Shown: piece after piece, positions 29,088-39,000 of the stretch
How the letters are laid out: every line of letters begins with the position of its first letter
How positions within the stretch are numbered: the stretch's first letter is position 1
Assembly: GCA_002723275.1 (NCBI GenBank)
Contig: PBNZ01000002.1
Coordinates: 264,076 to 328,075 of the forward strand
Length of the DNA: 64,000 bases
Origin: Planctomycetaceae bacterium
Lineage (GTDB): Bacteria; Planctomycetota; Planctomycetia; Pirellulales; Pirellulaceae
Direction: 5' to 3'
Notes under the pieces: model-generated
Seen by the model: the letters and a program-made list of their open reading frames with translations, nothing else
Told to the model about the DNA's origin: nothing
Database searches by the model: none
Made by a program: the position numbers and the translations under genes

Positions 29088-31106
29088 TTATTGAGCGTGA
29101 ACGACGATTTGATGCGAAGGCTGCTCAGCGGAGGTCAATGCGACGCGATCATTCAGCGCCTCAGATTTAACCGGTTGGCCGTTGATGAGACAGGTCGTTG
29201 GTCGGTCGGAGACGATACCGATTTGCAGATCGATTGGCGAATCACCGGAACCGGAATCAAACGTCCATTGATCCTCGCCGTGGATACTTAGTTTTACTCG
29301 TCGGAGAGCTGACCAAAAATCGCCGATCTCGGCCATGGCGGCTACCCAAAGTCGGCCAGTGTTCCGTCTTTCTGCCAGCCCCTGGAGGTTCTCGTCAAAT
29401 TGTGGCGTAATGCGCCAATGACCGTTGCCGTCCGGTTCGATTGCGTGACTCAAGTGAGCTCGACTGATCGAGGTCAGGTATGTGTGCGATAAATGGATGC
29501 CATAGTCGTCGATCAAGCGATCTATCACGGCTCCGCTATACGCTTTTTCGACGTCATGAATGGCGAGTGTATTGAAGAGCCAACGGGGAGTCCGTTGTTG
29601 TTGGACTGAATAGTGCTCGGGAAAGAAAATTGGCATTCGAAGTATTTCTTCGCGAGCACCCTTCAAGTGATGCCAAAGATCGTTCACGCCGGGTGGCAAG
29701 AGCAATGCGGCGGTGATCCGACCTGATTGCCACATCGCGCCGGGTATGGCGGTGACATCCGCCTGCATGACGCGTTGAATTCGTCGTTGAGCCAGAAAGA
29801 ATTGCAACATGGTCTTTTCCGGAATCAACTGGTATGCCAATACCGACATGCCGTGTAGTACGGCCCAAGGCCGTTTTGCTTTTAAGGCGCGGCGCGTATT
29901 GGAGGGCAGATCTCGCAGATAGGATCGACCGCTGAACTGTGACACGTTGAGCTGATTGAGTTGTTCTTGAGGAAGCGCATGGCCAAAGTCCACGCGACCC
30001 CAGACGTATCGAATTCCAAGTCGATCGAGCCAGGGGTGCAGTGAATACTCGTCATTTGGATCCCAACCTCGGCGACCATAGTTTGAAAGGAAACGGTTTC
30101 CATGATCGATCCAGGTCTTTGGCTGGAATTTTTCGAAGGGACGAAGCAGTGACTCGATTTCACTCACTTTCGGTTGAACGGCACTATGGATGCCGTGCGG
30201 ACAGATCTCGATACCCGACTCGTGTCCGGCGCGGCACACTTCGGTAAACTTCGGATTGTGTAAGCCGGGGCCGTCTGCCTCGGGGGTCGCGGTGAAAACC
30301 GATTTGGTGAAGGGCAAGCTCAGTCCCACGAAACCCGACTTGCGACTCGCGTTGGGTGTTCGTGAACTTCCGTACCATAGCGCGTCGACACGTTCACAAC
30401 TGTCGTGGTCTGCATGATCCGTGATCGAAAAAACTGCTCGATGGCGTTTTGGAAATCGGCCTGGAATTAACAGCGGTCGCGGTTGTGGGCTCGATTGGAT
30501 AAACAGGTCAAAGTCGAGTTGTGCGGTTGCAGACCACTGATAGGCGTTGTTCCAATTCCGGTATTGCGGACCCTCAAAAGAAAACCGTGGGTGTGCCAAT
30601 CCGTGATCCAGCCAGAAAGTCATGTCGACTTCGCCAGCCTTTTTCTGAAACGCATGCACCGGAAGCCAGCGGGAACCCACAACGGAGAGATGGTGCCCTG
30701 CCAGTTCGCTGCGGAGTAACACGGGCGTCAAGGCGCCATTCAGCTGCTCGCCGTCGAGCTCGCGGAGTCGATAATGGTTGTCGAGCGTGTCTGCTGTTGG
30801 GAAATGACCCAGGCAACGCCAACGAATTTCGTCAGCCGTCAAGCTGTGCTCACAAATCCACGTGCAGGAAGCCTTCATGCAGGTTGGTGTCAAAGGCTCG
30901 ACGGTTACCGTTCCACGAAAACCTTCACCTTGAAAGCCAACCCGGTGATGGTCCTTCTCAACGTGTAGCGGTTGCTCGGGTCGTCCCTTACCGATCACAT
31001 CGAGGGTACCAGCGACGCTCAACACCGGTATCAGATCTCCTCCAGAATTCTGATCAAGGGTGAGCTGGCCATTTTGCCGGGAAAGATAGACGCTGATACA
31101 AGTCAT
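29088..31106 (-). CDS. polysaccharide deacetylase-like protein
   Basis: About 672 aa; the start at ATG 31106 (MTCISVYLSRQNGQL) is preferred to one five codons earlier. The centre has a NodB-type metal motif: AVFSITDHADHDSCERVDAL (about residues 225-244) and, later, GIEICPHGIHSAVQP, which together resemble the Asp-His-His triad of carbohydrate deacetylases. LGIRYVWGRVDFGHALPQ follows. The N-terminal about 200 residues are beta-rich and unfamiliar. There is no clear signal peptide. Its position beside the glycan genes suggests it edits or degrades the polysaccharide. The family call is by pattern only. Confidence 0.55.
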   Translation of the reverse strand: MTCISVYLSRQNGQLTLDQNSGGDLIPVLSVAGTLDVIGKGRPEQPLHVEKDHHRVGFQGEGFRGTVTVEPLTPTCMKASCTWICEHSLTADEIRWRCLGHFPTADTLDNHYRLRELDGEQLNGALTPVLLRSELAGHHLSVVGSRWLPVHAFQKKAGEVDMTFWLDHGLAHPRFSFEGPQYRNWNNAYQWSATAQLDFDLFIQSSPQPRPLLIPGRFPKRHRAVFSITDHADHDSCERVDALWYGSSRTPNASRKSGFVGLSLPFTKSVFTATPEADGPGLHNPKFTEVCRAGHESGIEICPHGIHSAVQPKVSEIESLLRPFEKFQPKTWIDHGNRFLSNYGRRGWDPNDEYSLHPWLDRLGIRYVWGRVDFGHALPQEQLNQLNVSQFSGRSYLRDLPSNTRRALKAKRPWAVLHGMSVLAYQLIPEKTMLQFFLAQRRIQRVMQADVTAIPGAMWQSGRITAALLLPPGVNDLWHHLKGAREEILRMPIFFPEHYSVQQQRTPRWLFNTLAIHDVEKAYSGAVIDRLIDDYGIHLSHTYLTSISRAHLSHAIEPDGNGHWRITPQFDENLQGLAERRNTGRLWVAAMAEIGDFWSALRRVKLSIHGEDQWTFDSGSGDSPIDLQIGIVSDRPTTCLINGQPVKSEALNDRVALTSAEQPSHQIVVHAQ

Positions 31107-31149
31107 TCTTGAAGGTCGCAATCTGTTTGATGTCTTCTGGATCTGAGCG

Positions 31150-32919
31150 TCAGTTGTCCAGGCCCCGGGCTAATTGTTCGCAGAGCGGTTCGATGCGCAG
31201 CGTCACGAATTCATCGACCCGCCAGATGTTCCTCGGCGGATCTGCCTCAAAATAGACCGCCGCGCTGATCAACAGTAAGTCTCGAAAGCTCTTCAAGGGC
31301 AGGTTTCCCACACACTTTTCGCGAATCCACTGGTAGGCGTGCAGTTTGGCGCGATGAAGACCCAGAAAATTTAAGGCCAAGCGAGTCATGATGTTGATCT
31401 TCAGCTCATCGCCATCGACGTCTGCACGGAGTTGGGGTTCGTAGGTCGTCGCCTCCAGTTCCTGCCAGATGGCGATGGCTCGATCGACCTCACGTCGTGC
31501 TGCCGTTGGGCTGGCTCCAGCAGCAATCAGCTGATCTGCAGTTTCATGCTGTCGTTTTTCGAGGTTCGCCCAAAGTCGAAAGGCCTTGGTTGCCTGTCGA
31601 AAATAAAACGGAACATCTTGTACGATGAGATCGAGTTTACTCGGAAAAATTTTTAGCAAACTCGAGCTCAACAACGCCTCGGGATTATCTGGACGCAATT
31701 CCGTGTATTTGAATTCAGCAATGTCAGCAATGACCTCAGCAAGTACCGGAGTCATTGCAACTGGCAAACGTTCTACGATCTTGGATTGGACGAACGAGCG
31801 GAAAGTTGTTTCGTTGAGTCGAAGGTTTTCTCCTCTTCCCTCAAAACAGTCGCCTAGCTGTATTCTGTCGCCCGAAGGAATCCGCGTTGGTTCGTCGAGT
31901 GATAATGGCTGAGCGTAGCGTGCCAGTTGTTCGTAAAGCCCGTCGTATCGCAAGAGACTAGCCTGCCAACCATGTCCCCAAACGTCATGAACAACATATT
32001 TGTCGACTTGCTGCAAAGGGACGATCGCTGTTAGTCGGCCTATCTCGCGCGAAACGATTGGAATGCTCAACTCGGATCTTGCCGCAAGCCGCGAAAGAAT
32101 CTCATCGGGCAGATCTTCACCCTTCAAAAACCCAAACACGGGGAAGTGAGCAAACTGCCATTGGGAAAAACGTTTGACTCGACCCAGGAATTTTCGAACT
32201 GGAGCTTGTTCGTCTTCGTTTGCTGCTTGAAACCGTTCTGTCTGCAAATCGGTGTCGGAAAACGGGAGACAAAAGAAGATCATGCTGCCGGTCACAATCA
32301 ACTCGACTTCGTCGACGGTGATTCCTGTGTCCGGATAACAAGTATCGAAAAATCGAAAGATGTTTTCGCGCAGCGAAGGGTCAGACTTCCAGAGACCAAA
32401 CTCGTCTCGAATCGCCTTAACCACGCTCAGTTTTCGATTTGCGTCGATCGCATCCGCTTCCACTTGCTCTTCCACTCGACCCAGCAGATGCTGGGACATG
32501 CCAGGCATCGACTGTAAGGCACGACGCATCTTGGCACACTCGTCAGGCGATGCGCGAAAATCGGCCTCAAAGCTGTGAAGCGTATCCGACCCCGCTGTAT
32601 CGAGCACGGAATCTTGGTCTGCCGCAATGCTGGTTTCTAGTTTCATCAACACGAACACGGCTCGGGCGAAGATTTCCGCATCCAACTCTGTCGGTTGGTT
32701 CTCGATCGCCGACGGTTCGAGCAAGTCGGCGGACTCGATCACTAACTCATCGTGAAGCTCCCTCAGTCGCTGCTCGTCTTCGGCGGTGGGTCGTTCCGGA
32801 CGACCCTTGCAGACGTCAAGTTCGAGCTGCACGAAGCTGCTGAGCCGCTCAATGATCGGCTTCCACCGACGAGGGACACGCGTTGAACAGATATTTTCTT
32901 CAGTTAGGACCGCTGGCAT
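31150..32919 (-). CDS. unrecognised protein with HDxxGH motif
   Basis: About 589 aa; ATG 32919 is preferred because GGAG (32930-32933) lies about 10 bases upstream, and a GTG at 32931 is the alternative. I do not recognise the family. The middle has VDKYVVHDVWGHGWQASLLR (numbering from the GTG, about residues 309-328), a possible metal site (His315, His320), followed by an aromatic-rich helix YDGLYEQLARYAQPLSL. The C-terminal half is helical with many charged residues and FYFRQATKAFRLWANLEKRQ. There is no signal peptide. It is divergent from uvrA and follows the deacetylase-like gene by 43 bases. Confidence 0.65.
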   Translation of the reverse strand: MPAVLTEENICSTRVPRRWKPIIERLSSFVQLELDVCKGRPERPTAEDEQRLRELHDELVIESADLLEPSAIENQPTELDAEIFARAVFVLMKLETSIAADQDSVLDTAGSDTLHSFEADFRASPDECAKMRRALQSMPGMSQHLLGRVEEQVEADAIDANRKLSVVKAIRDEFGLWKSDPSLRENIFRFFDTCYPDTGITVDEVELIVTGSMIFFCLPFSDTDLQTERFQAANEDEQAPVRKFLGRVKRFSQWQFAHFPVFGFLKGEDLPDEILSRLAARSELSIPIVSREIGRLTAIVPLQQVDKYVVHDVWGHGWQASLLRYDGLYEQLARYAQPLSLDEPTRIPSGDRIQLGDCFEGRGENLRLNETTFRSFVQSKIVERLPVAMTPVLAEVIADIAEFKYTELRPDNPEALLSSSLLKIFPSKLDLIVQDVPFYFRQATKAFRLWANLEKRQHETADQLIAAGASPTAARREVDRAIAIWQELEATTYEPQLRADVDGDELKINIMTRLALNFLGLHRAKLHAYQWIREKCVGNLPLKSFRDLLLISAAVYFEADPPRNIWRVDEFVTLRIEPLCEQLARGLDN

Positions 32920-33054
32920 GGTAATCGTCACTCCGGATAAACAATTGAGAAGATGTGTTCACCGAAAATCGCGGGCTGTGCATCCTTTGAACGCTGTTCT
33001 AAAATAACGCGTTTACCTTCGACTTGCCAACTTGCATAAGAACTCTTCCTGACC

Positions 33055-36000
33055 ATGCCAAATTCGGACATCGTGATCAAGGGCGCGCGTGAGCATAATC
33101 TCCGCGAGGTGGACCTAATTCTGCCCCGAAACAAGCTGATATGCCTGACCGGCGTCAGCGGTTCCGGAAAAAGCTCGCTGGCTTTTGACACGCTTTATGC
33201 CGAAGGTCAGCGTCGTTATGTGGAGAGCCTTTCCAGTTTTGCTCGACAGTTTCTCGGCCAGATGCCCAAGCCGGATGTCGACTATATCGGTGGTTTGAGC
33301 CCCTCAATATCGATCTCCCAGAAGTCAGCAGGGACAAATCCTCGATCGACCGTCGGCACCATCACCGAAATCTACGACTATCTGCGAGTGCTTTACGCTC
33401 GAGTTGGTGACGGACATTGTCCGACGTGTAGTCGTCCCGTGACGGCTCAGTCACGCGAGCAGATTCTGGCTCACATCATGACGTTGCCTGAAGGGGCGCG
33501 CATTTATCTGCTGGCTCCGGTAATTCGCGGCCAAAAAGGTGAATACCGGGATCTCTTCGAAGATTATCTCAAACAGGGATTTGTGCGGGCACGCGTCGAT
33601 GGCGAAATTGTTTCGCTCTCAGAGGATCAACAACTCGATCGACAAATGCGACACGACATTGAGATCGTGATCGATCGACTGACGATCGGAAAGGCCGCTC
33701 GGACTCGTTTGGCGGAGGCCGTTGAAGTTGCGCTACGTATTGGCAAGGGAACTCTCATCGTCGCTCAGCCTGATGCGACCGATGAATCCTCTCGTCCGCG
33801 AGCGCGGCGAAAGACCACGACCCGGCAGAAACGGAATCGCCCCGGCGATCTTGTGATGTCGATTAGTTATGCGTGTACCGAATGCGGAGTCAGTTTTGAG
33901 GCACCCAGTCCCCAGCTGTTTAGCTTCAATAGTCCTCAGGGAATGTGCCTGCAATGTGACGGCCTGGGAGAGTTCTATTCATTTGATGTGGATCTACTGA
34001 TTCCGGATCCGAGTTTGAGTTTCAAGCAGGGGTGCCTAGAAATCCTGGGACCTTGGAAAGATCTTGGACGGTGGCGACGCCACATTTACCAAGGAGTTGC
34101 AGATTCGTTCGAACGAGTGAACGACATGGAAGCTGGAGTGATGTTGGAAACACCCTGGCAAGATCTCGACGAAATGCAACAAGAAGCCTGGTTGTGGGGA
34201 ACCGACGAATTGCACATCACCTTTACCTGGCGCGGTGGCAAGTCACCGATGAAGTACGGCGGCAATTTTGAGGGCATTATTCCCGATTTGTTGTCGAAGT
34301 ATCGGAATAGCAAAAGTCGTATGCAATTGCGTCAACTCGAACGATACATGAGCACCGTCGAGTGTCCGGATTGCAAGGGCGAACGGCTTAATGCGCAGGC
34401 GTGTAGTGTTACCGTTTCCAGCACCCACTCCGATTTTTCTGATCGACCCGCACGATCACTTCCGGAGGTCTGTCGATTATCGGTCGTAGAAGCGATTGAT
34501 TTCTTTGCAGAACTCGAATTGGATCCAACGCGAACGTTGGTCGCCACGGAGGTGCTCAAGGAGATTCGTGGTCGATTAGGTTTTCTCAATAATGTCGGAT
34601 TGGATTATTTGTCGCTCGATCGTTCAGCGCCGACTCTGTCCGGGGGTGAGTCGCAACGTATTCGCCTGGCGGGCCAGATTGGCTGTGGGCTCGTGGGCGT
34701 TCTTTATATTCTCGATGAGCCGTCGATCGGTTTGCATCCGAGGGATAATGATCGGCTCATCGAAACGCTCGGCCGGTTGCGGGATCTTGGTAATACAGTC
34801 GTGGTTGTCGAACACGACGAGGACACGATGCGGGCGAGTGACCACATTATCGATTTTGGTCCCGGACCCGGTGTACGCGGTGGATATGTTGTTGCGGAAG
34901 GTGACGTCCAGCAGCTGGTTCGCAACATAGACAGCGTGACGGGCCAATATCTGTCGGGAAAACGAGAAATCGCAGTGCCAAACTCCCGGCGGCTCAGCGC
35001 AGGACTCAAGCCACCGAAGCCAGAAATCGAAGAGGAAGAGGAAAAACCGAAGAAGGTTCGACGCGGTTTGGGTGCCGCCCCCGAGAAAACCAATCCCGGC
35101 GAATTCTGGCTCAATATCGCCGGGGCTCGTCACAACAATCTCAAAAACATTGACTTCGCGTTTCCACTGGGTAGCTTCGTATGTGTGACTGGTGTCTCGG
35201 GATCCGGTAAAAGCTCTTTGGTGAATGACATTCTCGTGGAAGCTCTGCGGCGAGATCTCAATGGGGGCGATGGTGATCCAGGTGATCACGATGCCATTGT
35301 CGGGATCAAGCATCTCGACAAGATGATCGCCATTGATCAGTCCCCGATCGGACGAACACCGCGGTCGAATCCGGGTACCTATATCAAGTTATTCGACGAC
35401 ATTCGCAATCTGTACACACAGTTACCGGAATCGAAACAACGAGGTTACAAGCCAGGCCGTTTCAGTTTCAATGTGGACGGAGGACGTTGTACGGCTTGCG
35501 AAGGAAATGGCTCTACGAAACTTGAAATGGATTTCCTCGCGGACGTGTGGGTGACCTGTCCCGTTTGCCAAGGTCATCGCTTCAATCGAGAAACGCTTTC
35601 CGTTAAATTCAAAGGGCATTCGATCGCCGATGTACTCGAGATGGATGTCCAGCAGGCGTTGGAGCTGTTCGATAGCATTCCAAAAATTCGCCACAAGCTG
35701 CAGACGCTCCAAGATGTAGGGCTTGATTATTTGAAGATCGGGCAACCCTCACCGACGCTTTCCGGAGGAGAGGCTCAGCGCATTAAGTTGGCTCGAGAAC
35801 TGGTCAAGAAGAGCACCGGGAGTACGCTCTACCTGCTTGATGAACCGACGACAGGCCTGCACTTTGCCGACATCCAAATGTTGCTCGAAGTCCTCCATGG
35901 CTTCGTGAGTGCAGGAAACACGGTCATCGTCGTCGAACACAATTTGGATGTCATCAAAACCGCAGACTGGATTGTGGATCTCGGTCCCGAAGGTGGTGCG

Positions 36001-39000
36001 GGCGGCGGAACGATTGTCGTTCAAGGAACTCCGGAAGAAGTTGCCAAGAGTAAACGCTCTCCGACCGGCGTTGCTTTGCATCGTGCGATGAACGGTAAAA
36101 ATGGAAACGGGCAAAAAGCAGGCAAGAAAAAAACCGCTCGTCCCTCCAAAAAGATCAATCAGGCGAAATACATTGAAGTTGGAGGAGCTCATCAACACAA
36201 TTTGAAGCATGTGGATGTGAAACTGCCCCGCGACGAAATGTCGGTGTTTTGCGGTCCGAGTGGGAGCGGTAAAAGCTCTCTGGCAATGGACACGATTTAT
36301 GCCGAAGGCCAGCGACGTTATGTCGAAAGCCTCAGTTCGTATGCAAGACAGTTTGTCAGTCAGATGCAGAAGCCCCAACTCGAACACATCGAAGGGCTTT
36401 CGCCGGCGATTGCGATCGAACAACAGAATCTGGGAAATACGCCGCGTTCGACCGTTGGAACCTCAACGGAGATTTACGACTATTTGCGCATTCTCATGGC
36501 CAGGTTGGGAACGCCCCATTGTCCTGCTTGTAACATTCCCGTTGGTACGCAGACGCCCGACGAAATTGTCGATAAAGTCATGTCGGAACGCGAAGGAACC
36601 AGGCTGTATTTGATGGCACCGACCGGTGTTGAAGTCGGGCAAAAGTATGAAACGCTCTGGGAAGAATTGAGAAGTCACGGATACCTTCGCGTGCGAATCG
36701 ATGGCGTCACTCATTCTCTTGATGACCCACCCACGATCGACCGCAGAAAAAAACATGATGTGGCCGTCGTCATCGATCGAATCATTGTGAGAAAGGCATC
36801 TCGCAGTCGCATTGCCGAGAGCATCGAAGCGGCTCTCTCCATTGGGCAAGGCGAATTGCAAGTCGCCTATCCCGATGAGAAGATTCCGGAAAACCGTTGG
36901 CGTGTGCGATCACACAGCCAACATCGTGTCTGCGAAGAGTGTGACCGTAGCTTTGAGGCGCTTACTCCGCACAGTTTCTCCTTCAACAGTCACTTGGGCT
37001 GGTGTGATGTTTGTGAGGGAATCGGAACACAGGTGGGTGCTAATCCGGCGTCATTGATTCGAAATCGTCAGCTTACCCTGGCCGAGGGAGCGATCCATAT
37101 CTGGCCGGATGTGAGCCAGCCTGTTTCGAAATGGATGCTGAAGGCGATTTCGGAAGGGACTGGAGTACCGCTGGATGTGCCTTTTGATGAACTCGATGCA
37201 CGACAACGACGGGTCATCATGCATGGCGCGGGCGACACCTGGTTTTCCGTGTTTCGGAACGGCCGCCGTACCAAGACCGGCAGGCCGATTTTTCAGTTCC
37301 AATTTAAAGGTTTGTACCCGGCACTTGAGGAAGCTGCCAAGCTCTCCCCTGCTCTGCGTAGTCAGTTAGAACATCTGGTCGATGAGGTCGAGTGTTCCGC
37401 TTGTGGGGGAAGTCGGCTGCGAGAGGATGCGGCTGCTGTTCGTTTCCGTGGTCGTGGCATCGATCAGTTGTGTCGTCAACCACTCGGACAGTTGCAGGAA
37501 ACCATTGAGAAGTGGAAGCTCTCCAGCTCAGAGCGGAAAATCGTTGGTGAGGTGATTCGAGAAATCACGGGACGAGTTGAATTCCTGAACGACGTTGGAC
37601 TTCAGTATCTGACGCTCGGACGCCCTGCGATGACACTTTCGGGTGGTGAAGCCCAGCGTATTCGGTTGGCGAGTCAGTTGGGGAGTGGCCTGTGTGGTGT
37701 GCTGTACGTGTTGGACGAACCGACGATTGGTCTACATCCTCGCGACAATAATCGTTTGCTGAAGGCACTGCATCGACTTCGAGATCTGGGCAATACGCTG
37801 GTGCTCGTGGAACACGATCGGGAAGTGATTGAGGGGAGCGATACCATCGTGGACTTCGGTCCCGCCGCCGGCAAGCACGGGGGTGAGGTAGTAGCCCAGG
37901 GTAAACCTGCGACCGTTGTCAAACGCCGAGCTTCCGTGACGGGTCCTTATCTGTCGGGAAAGGCTGCCATCCCGGTACCGTCAAATCGTCGGTTGCCCAC
38001 GGCCGTTGCCAATCAACTCAGTAATACCACCCGCAAAGGTCGATCCACGAAGGCGTCGGAAACGATCGACTTGCTGACGGTCGTTGGCTCCCGTCACAAC
38101 AACCTGCGAGGCGATGACGTCAGTATTCCGCTGGGAACCCTGACCGCCATAACGGGCGTTAGCGGTAGTGGTAAGAGTTCCTTGGTGAACGACATTCTTT
38201 ACAATTCGCTCGCGCGAACATTACATCGGGCTAGTGTTATTCCCGGTGCCCATGAACGAATTGATGGAGTCGAACATATCAACAAGGTTGTGCGGGTTGA
38301 TCAGCAACCACTTGGAAATTCACCGACCTCCAACCCAGCCACTTACACCGGTGTCTTTGAGCTGATTCGGATGTTGTTCTCCCAACTTCCGGAAGCCAAG
38401 GTGCGAGGCTACACCCAACGACGCTTCAGTTTTAACGTTCCCGGTGGCCGTTGTGATGAATGCGAAGGCAATGGACAGTTGTGCATTGAAATGCACTTCC
38501 TGCCGGACGTCTGGGTCGAGTGCGATACGTGTCGTGGACAGCGGTACAATCCGGAAACTTTGGAGGTCAAGTTTCGTGGGCATTCGATTGCCGACGTGCT
38601 GGAACTGACCTGTGCAGAAGCTCTGCAGCTTTTTGCCAACATTCCGAAGATTCGGCGCGTCTTGCAAACGTTATGCGATGTAGGACTGGACTATTTGACC
38701 CTCGGACAAGCTGCACCGACGCTTTCCGGCGGAGAAGCTCAACGCGTCAAGTTGGCAGCTGAATTGTCGCGGCCGGATACCGGTCGAACTCTCTATCTTT
38801 TGGATGAGCCGACAACCGGACTGCACTTCACGGATCTGGAGAAATTGTTGGCAGTTCTCAACCGACTCGTTGATTTAGGCAACACTGTGGTCGTCATCGA
38901 ACACAACGTGGATGTCATCAAGACCGCGGACTGGGTGATCGACATGGGGCCGGAGGCCGGCGAGTATGGTGGAGAGTTGGTGGCTGCGGGTACTCCTGAG

